Shown one piece after another: positions 45,380 to 56,232 of a stretch of 64,000 bases of DNA. Source of the stretch: Crotalaria pallida. Lineage: Eukaryota > Streptophyta > Magnoliopsida > Fabales > Fabaceae. Location: assembly GCA_037953625.1 (NCBI GenBank), contig CM075654.1:51963001-52027000 (forward strand). Direction: 5' to 3'. The notes under the pieces are model-generated. The model was not told where the DNA came from, searched no databases, and saw only the letters and a program-made list of their open reading frames with translations. Position 1 is the stretch's first letter. Each line of letters begins with the position of its first letter. Both the position numbers and the translations under genes were made by a program.

Positions 45380-46200
45380 ATGGCTTCGATTCTAGATCAG
45401 ATTCAAAACAACATTGAGGTTTGTTTCTTTATAAAATTATTCACCTTATATTGATGGCTGATTCTTGAGTTTTCGCTTGTCAGTTTGCAGAAGCTCTCAG
45501 CTCCAGCCAGCGAGGAGATAATGAAGGCTACACACCGGAACTTATTTTCCGAGTTGAGTGAAATATTTCAATCTAAAGATGATTCAAACAATGCATGTTT
45601 TATAGCCTTGGTCAAGGGGTTGCAATTTGTCCTTGAACAGATTCAGGTTTGTTTGCATATCTTTCCTTTATTGGTTCTCTTTGCTTTGTTTTATCTCTTG
45701 GTAAAGCTTGCTTGCTTTTACTTTGGCTTTTATAGTATGTAAGATAAATTCACTGATAGTATGTAACACATGATTCATTTCTTATTATTATATTCCTTAA
45801 TTATTGTTATTGCCATGTGAGATTACCAATTTTAATTGGAACTTTTGGATTCTTATGTCACATTCAGAATCTCTAATTATTTTGTAGTTTTATTTTTCCA
45901 TTTTAGGTATCAGTTTCCTTGGATGCAATGGGAATTTTTGAGAGTTCCACTGTTTCTCTATTCTGTATTAGCAGTCTGCATTGTTTGCAATTGGTGAAGG
46001 ACCACATGGGCAATAGTGTGAGGGAGACAGCTTCTTTCACATTAGGACTTATCCTTTGGGTTGTTGCTCAGATACCTCAGATAATTACAAACCATAGAGC
46101 CAAATCCACTGAGGGTCTCTCTATCACTTTCTTAATTAAATGGATGCTTGGCTTTTCTTGCTTTTTTCTTGCTTTTAATGGTCTGCGTTTTTTTCACTGA
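45380..46200 (+). CDS. Small chimeric gene with a PQ-loop exon (predicted 162 aa, three exons)
   Basis: Exons 45380-45418, 45491-45646 and 45907-46200 join in phase 0 across two GT-AG introns (72 and 260 bp) to give an uninterrupted reading frame. A CT-rich leader precedes the ATG. Exon 1 reads MASILDQIQNNIE; exon 2 is a helical segment (EEIMKATHRNLFSELSEIFQ) I do not recognise. Exon 3 includes AQIPQIITNHRAKSTEGLS, the first PQ-loop motif of the vacuolar/lysosomal amino-acid exporter family (YPQ/cystinosin type), flanked by hydrophobic helices. The family normally has two PQ motifs and about 300-400 residues. Here exon 3 reads through where the family has a splice site (after KWMLG) and stops. 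Transport activity is unlikely; a membrane micro-protein or non-functional chimera is possible. Confidence 0.45.
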
Positions 46201-46787
46201 TTGAAACAAATGGGGGTGGTCACAAAGCACCACAAAATTCTCACCCTCTCTCCTGTTCTTTTGAAATCAAAATTAGCCCTAAACCTTGGCCATCATATGT
46301 TTCAAACTAAAGCTTAGTCCTTCGGTTTTGCTTTGTTCTTGCTGACTTTCATGTCTTTCTATGATGTTGTTTTGAAACTGATGAATACCACATGTTTGAT
46401 AAAAGTAATTAGTTGTTATGATTTTTATTTTTATTCATTTTTTGGTATTTTTTTAACTCATTGTTTATTTTGATGGTTTCTTTTTTTGACTGCTGATATT
46501 GAGGTGAGTATTGCTAAAGATGTGATTCTTAACTATACTGAGGTGGTGGGCCATGTTCTTGCAATTTCAGGTATACATCTTTATTTATGTTTAAAGTGTT
46601 AATTATCTAAGCTGCGGTTTGATGTTAGGATTAATCATGTGATGTGTTTATCCATTTTTTTGTTTTCGAAGAGATTGCAAGTGATGCACACATGTTTCAT
46701 ATAAAACCATGTATGTATTTGATTTTTAGATGGTAGATATATAATAAGTTGTTTAATAGAACAATATGATGTCTTACACTATTGTGG
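46201..46787. other. Unassigned sequence between the chimeric gene and the CACTA element
   Basis: No complete gene seen. One short plus-strand stretch near 46500-46570 is bounded by AG and GT and reads VSIAKDVILNYTEVVGHVLA; it may be another exon fragment, but I do not recognise it. Confidence 0.4.
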
Positions 46788-46799
46788 ATTCACCACAAG

Positions 46800-46905
46800 A
46801 AAACTAGCTGTTTGTGGCGGAGAATTCGCAGCGGTTCTCCAAACCGTCATCGGTGTTTGATTAAGAGTATGATTTGGCATCGGTTCTTCAAACAGCCGCA
46901 AGTTG
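46800..46905. repeat. Left subterminal repeats of the CACTA element
   Basis: Repeated TGTGGCGG, GCAGCGGTTCTCCAAACCG, ATCGGTTCTTCAAACAGCCG: inverted and direct short units of the transposase-binding kind. They mirror the right-hand set. Confidence 0.7.
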
Positions 46906-47483
46906 CAACCTCGCACGTACCCACTCGCACGTACACCCCTCAAGGTTCTCTCACTCTCAAAACTCAGGTTCGTTCTCTCCGATAAGGGCCACTCGCAAGG
47001 TTTTCTCCGATAAGGTTCGTTCTCTCTTTTTCGAACCAATCTTCTTCTTCGTTCTCTCTTTCGAACTAATCTTCACCTCTGTCTCGTCTCCTTCAAGCTC
47101 TTCTGGTTCCGCTTCCATCCATCTTTGTGCTGAAGCTACGATCCGGTTCAAGCTTCGTGTACTTCATCTTCACCTTTGGTATCTACTCTTCCCTTCGGTA
47201 TTCAAGCATTTATTTAGATTTTATTCCGCTTTTAATTGATTGAAGTATAAGTTTAATTGATTGCATTTTTGAGTTTTAGGGTTTCAAAATATGATTCAGT
47301 TGCTGATTTTAGGTGATTCAATTTCTAGTTTTAGGTCCTGGAGTTTGTGCTTTAGGGTTTCAGTTCTAACATGGTGACTAATATATGTTTTTGTTTTCCT
47401 CTAATTTAGACTTAATTTGAATGCATCTAAAGTATTTGACAAAATGCCCAAACCAGTCATTTTTTCATAAATCATAAGTTTAG
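46906..47483. other. CT-rich captured stretch in the CACTA element
   Basis: 46906-47150 contains repeated TTCGTTCTCTC-like and CTTCTTC units resembling a plant promoter/5' UTR, followed by AT-rich sequence with repeated TTTTAGG and TTTAGGGTTTCA words that looks intronic. ORFs run in both directions here but none has a recognisable domain. Confidence 0.4.
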
Positions 47484-47726
47484 TCATTTTTTCAGTTCAG
47501 ATACGGTGAACTCTCTAAGGTTGATTGGTCTTTGGGATAAACTAGGTTGATTCCTCCTGCGGGATCCATTGCTGGCATTGTCCGAGACATCCTGAGAATT
47601 AGACTCGGAACCGGATCTTCTAACCTTGGCATCAACGTATGCGGAACTGTCTGACCGATTCGATACGGATTGAAAGCCTTTAGGTTCATCTTTCTTCTCT
47701 CCATAGTGGAATGTAAAACACATCAT
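47484..47726 (-). pseudogene. Fragment of a receptor-like cytoplasmic kinase (class VII), first exon
   Basis: An 80-codon ORF that reads MMCFTFHYGEKKDEPKGF, a serine-rich linker (VRRSGSESNSQDVSDNASN) and NLREFTVSELKK. This is the N-terminal extension of PBL19/PIX7-like cytoplasmic kinases, which goes from a short MKCF-type start through a Ser-rich stretch to the F(T/S)xxEL motif before the kinase domain. The kinase domain itself is absent. Known family role: relaying immune-receptor signals at the plasma membrane. Here it is a captured exon in reverse orientation to the other fragments. Confidence 0.7.
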
Positions 47727-48706
47727 TGCAGCTTACTGAATAACATGTTCAGATGGAAAAATTCAGAAACATAAAGGAAGGCATTCAAAATTAACACTCT
47801 ACAATGAAAGAGTCATACACAATGAAGACTTCCAAAGTTAAGGCCTTAAGGGTATGTTTGTTTAAGCTTCTTTTTTTTAATATAAAAAAAGTGACTATTT
47901 TGATTAAAAAAAACCATTTATGACACTTGAGGATTTGTTTGGTTTTATGCTTTTACTGAAAAATAGAAGCTGCAGAAATAGCTGAAATTCAACTTATTTA
48001 TAAGCAATATTTTTCAGCTTCTCCAAAAATAACTTTTGCCAAAATCACTTTTTTTCAAACTTAAAGAAACAGGAATTTAGGTTTGCATGTCTTCAGAATA
48101 AGCTTTGCATCAGATTTTAGATATGCCTTTACAATAGTTGACATTTATGTATGATTGATCTCTTTTTTTCTCATTACAACAGAGACAGGAGGTGAGGATG
48201 ATGACCTATATAGGTTAGTTCATTGATTTGCTGAGTTGTTGGTTTTCCTTTTTGGTCATTCGTAGATTCATGTGAGTTACATTAGTAGTGATTTAATCCA
48301 AGCTTGATAGATTGTGAAATCACCATTCTTTTGTTCTTGTCTTGCAGGAATTTAAGGATTGATTTGTTTAAGCATTTTTCTCAAAAAGTTACTATTTGAT
48401 AAAAAAAAATTCACTCCTGATACTTGACATTTATTTGCTCAAGCTGCATAAAAAAAAAAGCTGTGAAGCTATATTTTTCAGCTTCTCAAAAAGTCACTTT
48501 GTGGAATAACAAATTTTAAGCCTTAATTCACATTCCATGAGTATAATTTGCATTAATCTGAAAGTCACTTTGTGAATTATGTTTGGTTAGCAATGGTTTT
48601 AATCTGATATTTAATGGTTGCTTAATCTGAAATTTTGCCATGCTAAATAATACCATTTTTGTCATCATATATTTAATGTCACTTAAACTACGTTATTTTG
48701 ACTCAG

Positions 48707-48778
48707 GGATTTATCTAACAATAGCTTAACTGGTTCAGTGCCACAATTTTTGGAAGAATTGACATCCCTTAAGTATTT
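48707..48778 (+). pseudogene. Single 72-bp leucine-rich-repeat exon fragment
   Basis: It reads DLSNNSLTGSVPQFL then EELTSLKYL, bounded by ACTCAG before and GTAAGT after. It is exactly 72 bp, the usual size of one LRR exon in malectin/LRR receptor kinases, and the DLSNNSLTGSVPxFLxxLxSL text is typical of that family. Too short to act alone. Confidence 0.7.
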
Positions 48779-48815
48779 GTAAGTCTTGAAATGTTCAACT
48801 AGCATTTGATTGACT

Positions 48816-49150
48816 TCCATACCAGGTCTAATTCTGCTAATGAGGAGAATGTGCAAGTCTGCAAGAGGCATTAAGACTTTTCACTGTCTCTATAATGGAT
48901 GCAGCCAAGTCTGGAATAAACCAACAAATAAATCTTACACCTGATATGGTTAATGAAATAAAGGTTTGTCTCGTGATGAGCCTATCTCTCTTTTTTCATT
49001 TAGCTTCGTATAATGATGTGTTAACTGTTTGAACTGTGAGCAGCAAGCAGAAAAATAGATACAAAGAAGAGTTGGGATCGGAAACCACATATCAGAAAAA
49101 AGGCTGATTGATGACCTCAGCAGAATGTGATTGAATGAATCTATAGTAAG
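48816..49150 (+). pseudogene. Fragment of MCM5 (DNA replication helicase subunit), two exons
   Basis: Exon 1 (about 48816-48963) reads ANEENVQ, an 8-bp disturbance, then EALRLFTVSIMDAAKSG and GINQQINLTPDMVNEIK. After an intron (GT at 48964, AG before 49044) exon 2 reads QAEK, a stop, IQRRVGIGNHISEKRLIDDL and S-R-M. This is the C-terminal region of plant MCM5. Known: MCM5 is part of the MCM2-7 helicase. Two in-frame stops and the frame disturbance make this a decayed captured piece. The functional gene must be elsewhere. Confidence 0.75.
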
Positions 49151-49298
49151 TTGCCACTAAACTGAAAACACTGCACTATGTTCTAAACCAGAATTTGATG
49201 ACTTCATTAAGTGAAGAGATACAACTGAAATAACTTGGAACCCATTTTTCCTTTTTGATTGCAGTTGTATAATACACACTTTAATTTTGTGAATGCAG

Positions 49299-49400
49299 GT
49301 TGGACTTAAAGGTGAAAACTTAGATCTGCCTAGTGGAAATTCTAGACAATGGAATTCACAATCTACTTTACCTAAGAATCAACCCTTGACTTGGTACAAG
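49299..49400 (+). pseudogene. Single exon fragment of a plant beta-galactosidase (GH35)
   Basis: The 102-bp exon reads VGLKGENLDLPSGNSRQW then NSQSTLPKNQPLTWYK, between AATGCAG and GTAATC splice signals. The VGLKGE...QSTLPxNQPLTWYKT text is the conserved region of plant BGAL proteins in the C-terminal jelly-roll part. Known family role: removal of galactose from cell-wall polymers. It is an isolated captured exon with an open frame. Confidence 0.75.
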
Positions 49401-49550
49401 GTAATCTGCATAACAAAATAGCTCAATTAAAATTCTCAATTCTTTCTTAATTATCATCTTGTTATTATGACTGCAATCAATTGGATATCATCCTGACTGC
49501 TTGACTTGTAACTATTTACTATCATCTCTTTGTGCTGTTGTTGATCAATT

Positions 49551-50022
49551 GGTGGAGGCAGTCAAGGTTCTGAAGGGGATGGGTGGAGCAGGGTGAATTC
49601 CTGATTTTAATAGTTATGGCATTGTGATTGGTGCATTGTGCATGGTCAGAAAGACTGTTGAGGAAGAAGATATGATGAAGCAAATGGTAGTGAAACATGG
49701 TCTGACCCCAGGACAGGGGACTCTAGTGAAATTGTTCGCGACACTGCGGGTGAACAGCGAGATATGGAAAGCTGTTGAGTTGATTGAATTCCTAGAGAAA
49801 GAGGGTCACTCTGTTGGATTTGAGAGTTACGAGTTGGTGGTTGAAGGGTGCGTGGAGAAGCGTGAGTATGTTTTAGCCGGAAAGGTTGCAGTGAGGATGA
49901 TAGAAAGAGGTTTTATACCATATATCAAGATCCGGCACAAGATAGTTGAAGGTTTGGTCAGTATCGGTGAGTGGGAGATAGCTTGCTCCGTGAGACGGAG
50001 ATTTGCAGCACTTAAATCTTAG
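49551..50022 (+). pseudogene. C-terminal fragment of a pentatricopeptide-repeat protein
   Basis: Reading begins AVKVLKGMGG, has one stop near 49597, then an open frame of 132 codons from 49624 to the natural-looking stop at 50020-50022. It contains degenerate 35-residue PPR units: IPDFNSYGIVIGALC, EMMKQM-like DMMKQMVVKHGLTP, GFESYELVVEGC, MIERGFIPYIKIRHKIVEGL. Known: PPR proteins bind organellar RNA. The fragment lacks a targeting peptide and most repeats. It ends about 150 bp before the CACTA subterminal repeats. Confidence 0.65.
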
Positions 50023-50169
50023 TTGTTAAATTTTTTAGAGTGGGGCAAGTACTATTCTCCCTTTTTATTTGTTTCCTTGTAACAAACAGTTAAATGCTTC
50101 ACCTTATCCAAGTCCATTTTTTTGTTGACTCAAATATTCTTTAATTTATGGTTTTACTGTCGTAAATGT

Positions 50170-50490
50170 ATATTTACTTGCGGCGGTTAAGAACAGTCGC
50201 AATTACTTTTATAAAATAGAAATAAGCATTTTGTGGCGGTTAAATATAAAAATATAGGCATCTTGCGACGGTTATAACTGTCGTAACTGTTTTTAATGGA
50301 ATTTCATATTTGCAATTTGTGGGGGTTTTGAACCGCCGCAAATTTTGCGTCAAAATTCTACAGCCGTTGCCATAACCGCTGCAAAATATGATTCCCGACG
50401 GTCAGTTCTACGTGAGTTAGAGAACAGTCGCAAATATATTTTGCGACAGTTAAAACCGCCGCAAAACACCTCCATAAACCGTCGCAATTT
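50170..50490. repeat. Right subterminal repeats of the CACTA element
   Basis: At least eight copies in both orientations of a unit such as TTGCGGCGGTTAAGAACAG or AACCGCCGCAAA, some with single changes (GCGACGGTT, GTGGCGGTT). Typical CACTA subterminal array. Confidence 0.8.
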
Positions 50491-50510
50491 GCCCGTTTTT
50501 TGTGGTGATT

Positions 50511-52340
50511 GATTGGTTTAGGACCCAACTTAGAAAGATCAAATTGATGTTGAAGGGGATATGGCTTTCTAATGTTCTGATATTTTTTTTATGATTTCAC
50601 ATGTATTTCTAGCAACCATTGAAATTAAAAAAAAATGAAAATAATGTTCTCATGATTTACTATTAAACATCACATTCGCATCAAATCAAGAGCCAAAATA
50701 ATTCTTTCCAATTTTATGTGAATCAACATAGTGCGATCTGTGTGATACCGTGGACAGACTACAGGTACTGTTATTTAGCTACTACTATTTTTGTGCATAT
50801 ATTATGAGAAAGAGAATTACTTTCTGGTCATAACTTAACATGCAACCTTTTTTTTCTTTAATTGATCTACCACATTCAGATGTAATGAAGAGCACTAAAA
50901 CAACTATGAAGGTTAGGCATTCTCATCATAGGTAACCCAAGCACTATTTTTATCCAATGCTATTTTGTCATGAAGTTTTATATGTATATGATAAGAATAT
51001 TTAATTTCATCAAGAAGTTATATGCAGTGTTGTATGACAAATATAATAGATTGGTTATAATTGTGATGTTTTTCAGTTTTTATATATTGTAATGCACTAC
51101 TTATTGAAGGTGAGTTCATCTATGGAAGTCCTCACCCATGAAATCCTAAGCCTTTTCTTCTCTCACTTTATAAGAAGTTTAATAACTAGAGAGCTAAGAA
51201 GCAGCATGTAAGTTGTAGCCAAAAAAGAGAAAAATAAACAAAAGCAATTAAGAGGGTAATTAGTAAACCTCTGTGCAACTATTATTTGTTCATAAAAGAG
51301 GAAGAAGATCAAATCTGGATGTGTTTTAGCCACTTAAACAGAACAGTGGAAAACTCAAAATAATATTAATAACAATAAGAAAAAAAATGCTGACAGGTTT
51401 TCCATTTCTTTTGTTGTTGAATTATTTTTTGTTGTTGCTGCTGTTATGCTATTTGTGTCTGCTGCTATGTTGTGCTGCTGTTGTAACAGAGGTATTGAAA
51501 TACTAGAGCTCTCTTTTGTTATTAGTTGCATGACTAATGTTTAGAACTCAGGTTCAGAGTTTATTAATTGTGTGTTTGTGTAGTTATTTCAAACAATTGC
51601 TTTTTGGAAAATTGAAATAAATGTGTCTGATTAAAGTAGAAGATTGCATATTCACTGTATAGTAAAAAAAAAGATAAAATAGAGGTTTTATACACTTCAA
51701 ACTAGACTGTAGGCTTGCAAGAGGTAAAACTAAACTCAGTTTAATTTCCAATTTTCCACAAGTTATTTCTATCACACATACAATTGAAGAAAACAAGAAT
51801 GACATAGGACAACAGTAGGCTTGCAATTTATTAGGTTTTAGTTATTAGGGAGCCTGACGTAGTTATTTGCTAGATAAGCTTTGATGCAGTTCTAAATTCA
51901 AGGATTTAGTTTCAGTGTCGATATCGAATTATATGATGAATCAAATTTGTTTTTGACTTCTCTTTGATATGGTGCTCTTGAATGTTTCAAGGAAGTTGTT
52001 ATGTGTTGTATATTTAAAGAGATTGGATAGCCTTATTGTGTTTTCGGGTTATTTCTTAAAGCTAACTGTTCACTTGGGTGATCTATTATGGATATATCTT
52101 TTCCATTATACTGTTAATTTTCTAAGTTATTGGTTTTTAAGAATGTATTATTAGTTTGCCAAAACATTTCGCATAAGTGTTTTTGGTTATTTGATTAATG
52201 ATTATTTTCAATGTTGTTATAGAGCCTGATTTGAATGTCTGGATTCAACAAAAAAAATTGTTTGCTGTCAAGAGGTAGAGGCAGAAGTAAGGAGGTGGAA
52301 TTGAACAGCATCTTATTGGATAAATATAGCACAAATCATA
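50511..52340. other. Unassigned AT-rich stretch
   Basis: No recognisable gene, repeat array or RNA. Short stretches with splice-like borders (for example 50881-50930) could be intron/exon debris of captured genes. The ORFs at 51584-51826 and 51969-52154 have no domain. Confidence 0.4.
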
Positions 52341-53029
52341 AATTCATATAGTTATCAAAATAATCCTGGATTGATACCACCAAAGAACACTCCATCCGCA
52401 CCACTTTCTCCACCTGACACAACTTCTTCAGGTTTGTTTATATCTCTATTGTTGGTAATGATTTTAAATTGTCGAAGCATAACTTGGCCTAAAAGCTTAA
52501 GATGAGAATATAACTTAAGCATGCTCTCTAAATGAGAAACAACTGGGCTTGAAATGTGAGCAAATTTTAAGCTTACAACTATCCTGAATTGCAACCAATT
52601 TCAACTTTGTTATGGAATTTTAGTTATAATTGTGGTGAATTCAACTAAACTCTACACGTTCAATCTTTTCCTTTCCCACCAATATTTTGTTTACTCTTCA
52701 CTCCTAATGGATGAGGAAAATGGGTAAAGGTTTATAATTAATAAGTCATATAGCTTTATCCAAATGCTTATTCTGTAACTAAGGATTATGGAAAATTACT
52801 GAATGATTTTTATTGAAAAGCATAGCTTTTGTGCACATGCATAATAGTTAAATTCAAGAGAGGATTTCTTATTCAAGCTGTTAATCCTGTTTTTAGGTAA
52901 TAGTGCTACTGGAGATATTGCTGGAGGAGTTGCTACTGATACTACTCTGTTGTTTGCATTAATTTGTTTTATTATTGAAGAAATAATAGTTATTTACTTC
53001 ATAAATGTTATTTGGAACACAAAAAAAAT
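52341..53029 (+). pseudogene. SERK/BAK1-like receptor kinase fragment (SPP hinge and transmembrane exons)
   Basis: Exon 1 (about 52341-52432) ends NNPGL then PPKNTPSAPLSPPDTTSSG, directly before a GT donor. Exon 2 starts at 52897 after TTTTAG and reads GNSATGDIAGGVATDTTLLF before decaying. The Ser/Pro-rich SPP hinge followed by GxxxGxIAGGVAAGAALLFA is diagnostic of the SERK family of co-receptor kinases. LRR and kinase domains are missing. It lies outside the CACTA element, so it belongs to another capture event or a local pseudogene. Confidence 0.65.
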
Positions 53030-53344
53030 GTAGAAAATTTATAAATAGCTCAAACGCAATTACGCAAATGAAAGCTCTTACTGTCGAACTACAAACCGTT
53101 AAATTCATCTACTGCTTGAATTGGTGCATAAAAAACATCCTATGAGCTTTGTCTCTTGATATGAAATTGACCTGCATCATTATGTCAAGTGTGGTAATAT
53201 TGTTATGCATACAAGAACTTGAAGTCACAATATCATAATGCTTATTGGACTTTTATAGACTTGGTTCTATACATTTAAGTTAAACACATGCTTGATATAT
53301 TTAAGAAGTAATCTTATATAGGAGATAGTTATTGTTATTCTTAT

Positions 53345-53520
53345 TCATCGGGACTCCTGAGAAGCAACTTCGATTATTTGATATTAGAACGAAGCGGGTA
53401 GAGCTTCATGCTTTTGGATGGAAGCAAGAAAGCAGTGAATCTTAATCATCTCTGGTAAATCAGGCTTGCTCTTCGAATGGATAGCACAAGATTCTGTAGA
53501 ACGTCTTGAAAATGCGCTTT
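53345..53520 (+). pseudogene. WD40-repeat-like gene fragment
   Basis: It reads GTPEKQLRLFDIRTKRVEL then HAFGWKQESSES, a stop, and a further decayed piece (SSLVNQACSSNG). The LxLFDIRxxxxE pattern with a following NQAxSxxG is typical of WD40 repeats in plant transducin-like proteins. Only one or two blades are present. Exact parent not known. Confidence 0.45.
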
Positions 53521-53957
53521 GAAGTATTAGTGTGTTATGCTAACTATTTTTTGTGGGTACTAAGTAAATTTTGGTTAGAAATTGTGGGTACTAAGTAAAT
53601 TTTTTGTGTAGAACGTCTTAACATTTTTCTTTAGCTCAAGACTAAGGTTTGTTTGTCCATGATGCTCCCTTGACAATCATATTATTGGTGAGTTTACATT
53701 ATAAATACTCTATATATATGATTTTACTTGCTTAATTGTAGATTTCTTACAAAAGAAATTATAATTTCAATTTGGATTAACTTTAACTTTATCCTCTTAT
53801 ATTTTAAAAACAGGTTACAAGTTATATCAATGGAGTATTATTTTGGAAGATGTTTTTACTATCCATTATTGTATATGAATATATAATACTTAGTTATTTC
53901 TAATTATTAATCGTAATTTTGTTGACTTTTATGAAAAGTATGATGTAATATAAATAG
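53521..53957. other. Unassigned AT-rich stretch
   Basis: A short direct duplication (GTGGGTACTAAGTAAATTTT, near 53555 and 53583) is the only structure noticed. No gene seen. Confidence 0.4.
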
Positions 53958-54462
53958 TGTAACACCCTAAATAATTACCCTTAAATACCCATAATAAAAT
54001 AGTGAATTTAAATTTTTCTGATTAATACCATTTTAACTTATGAAAATCTATGTCAAAACAGACAGAGTTTGCTTTGTAATATGGACATTTCAAAAATGAG
54101 TTCTTTTCCTGTAAACCTGTTAATTTAATAATTCAAGTGAAATTAGAAAGCCATCAGGGCCAAACCATATATTAAAGCATTTATATCAGAGTTTCAGTGC
54201 GGCGGAAAATTATAAACTAATACAAGTTTTAACAGTTATTTAAGTTCCATAAAATTCTCCAAAATTACTCCCTTCCCACAAGGAGTGGTCCTGACTATAC
54301 CCCAAAATGATGTTTTTCAGTACATACACCTAATCATCATCATATACAAAAATCCCAAAAGTAGTCAGGACAAGACACACGACTCAACTAATATGACTTA
54401 CTCTCACTGTGAGGGAGAGCGAACCTACTCGGCCGGGGGCTGTGCTAGCTCAATCGCAGTAC

Positions 54463-55635
54463 CTGTGGAAATAGTAAGGAGTGAGCATTACACATAAAAT
54501 GGGAAAAGCAGTTTCCAATATGACATAATAACCAACTAAGTCACACACAATTACCACATTGTTCAATCAATTTCACAACAGCCACATTCATACCAACATG
54601 CATCAATATTCCGATTCCATTATTTTTCCTAAGTTATAGTTCATTTTACCTATCCGACTAATCCACCTATGCTCCTATTTTCGTTTCCTTTTTACCCATC
54701 AATTACCTAACTCTTTAATTCATTTTACATACCCTGTTGTCCTATTATTACTAGTACACTTCTAATACAATCCCAAATTATCTTGTTATATCCTTTTACC
54801 AACCTTCCTATCTTATGTTTCTTGTATTTTTTCCATTTTCATTCTTCATTCCTTTCTTCCTACCCTTTTCATGTCCTTTATTTTCCAATTCCCATTTACG
54901 ATGTATGTCACCTCAGGTCAAAGGCCCACATACATCCCCAGTTTACAAAGTATGTCACCTCAGGTCAAAGGCCAACATACTCACCCTATACACACATGAT
55001 AAGTATGTCACCTCAGGTCAAAGGCCCACATACTTACCATATTCACAAAGTATGTCACCTTAGGTCAAAGGTCAACATACTCACTCTATACACACATGAT
55101 AAGTATGTCACCTCAGGTCAAAGGCCAACATACTCACCACTTCCAAACAATCATAATAAGTAACAAATATCCATATACAATAGTAAGCACACCATTCCTA
55201 ATAATCTCATATAAACCATCTAGTAAATAAACACAATTACAATTCACAACACTTAAACACTTAGAGCAGCAAATGAACAGTTCACAATAATTATCAAGAA
55301 TACACCAAATATATATAACAATTAGCAACAACTCAGATAAACACCTAAAATATCCTACACATTAGCACTTAACAATTATTCTCAAGTAACAGCTATAATA
55401 ACATATAGTAGCAAGATCATGCATTTAGCTAGTTCAATTTATTGGTTTGCCTAATCAAATTATAATTCATATTCCCCATCATAGCGTTACACTAAGTTCG
55501 TTTCTAATATTACCATTATTTTCTAACTTAGGTTTCCTATTCCTTATACTAACACCTAACTCTTAGCAAGCATTATATACATACTATAAACTATTTCCCA
55601 GAGTATGGTAATACTCACTAATACCCACTCCTTAC
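54463..55635 (-). other. Candidate LTR-internal intron
   Basis: Donor TTGAG|GTAAGGAGTG at 55635, acceptor AATGCTCACTCCTTAC then TTTCCACAG|GTACTG at 54463; 1173 bp, containing the tandem repeats. The same sites exist in the other LTR (60045 and 58825). Inferred. Confidence 0.45.
54901..55133. repeat. Five interspersed GTATGTCACCTCAGGTCAAA repeats
   Basis: Each unit of about 31 bp runs from GTATGT to ACATAC, so its ends are inverted repeats, around a constant CACCTCAGGTCAAAGG core. Two types alternate (GCCCACATAC and GCCAACATAC) and spacers alternate as well. The fourth copy has CACCTTAGG and GGTCAAC. Confidence 0.85.
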
Positions 55636-56169
55636 CTCAACACTTAGATTAAGGCGGTTACACTTGCTTTAAGCTTGAGAGTCTTACCACCAATTGAGTT
55701 ATGACCCGAGAGAAAAGTGAGGAACCTAATATAATAGCCATAACAAGAAGAGTTAGCATTTATGCCATAGCCACTTGCCAAAACTCAAGAGAATGAGAAG
55801 CTTCCATGGCCTAGAGTTGAAAACCACCATGGAAGACAAGAGAGAGAAAGGGAAAATGAGTTTGGAGAGAGAAAAGAGGAAATCCATGGCATTAAACACT
55901 TACTTGGAGTGAAGAAGGAAGGGATTTGTTGATGGGATGAAGAAACCTCACTTGCTCTTGATGGATTTGATGATGGAGAATGGAACCCTAGGGGAGAGAG
56001 GAAGAGAGGTTCGAATTTTGGGAAGAAAAGAATGTGTGGATGACTTTATTTTTTTCATCAGCAACAGCCTTTAATCGATTAGTAATCGATTAAGGCTTTT
56101 CACCTCAGTGGACCTTAATCGATTAAGCTGCAGTACCCAGACTTTGACAGGCCATAACTTCTTCGTTAC

Positions 56170-56232
56170 CCGTTGGATCTTCCTCAAATTTTAAAGCAAG
56201 CTTCCCCACATACTAATCTTCACATCCAACGG
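56170..56232. promoter_or_regulatory. Conserved LTR hairpin
   Basis: CCGTTGGAT (56170-56178) and ATCCAACGG (56224-56232), perfect 9-bp arms, beside ATCGAT palindromes. The partner copy is at 60585-60647. Confidence 0.6.

Larger units (their letters stand above)
46791..50507. mobile_element. CACTA (En/Spm) DNA transposon, non-autonomous, 3.7 kb
   Basis: Ends: CACCACAAGAAAAC at the left and the inverse of CACCACAAAAAACGGGC at the right, flanked by the 3-bp duplication ATT (46788-46790, 50508-50510). Subterminal repeats of the type GCGGCGGTT / AACCGCCGC fill about 46800-46905 and 50170-50490. No transposase is seen. Instead the body holds pieces of at least five unrelated host genes (47484-50022), which makes it a Pack-CACTA-type gene-capture element. 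Known: CACTA transposases from full copies can mobilise such derivatives. Confidence 0.88.

Noticed and set aside
46779..47239. Overlapping ORFs on both strands at the CACTA left end
   Set aside because: They cross the transposon terminus or lie in CT-rich leader-like sequence; no domain on either strand.
54901..55133. Regularly spaced repeats resembling a CRISPR array
   Set aside because: Spacers are themselves repeated and alternate, the copies are in LTRs, and the context is plant nuclear DNA; this is an LTR tandem array.
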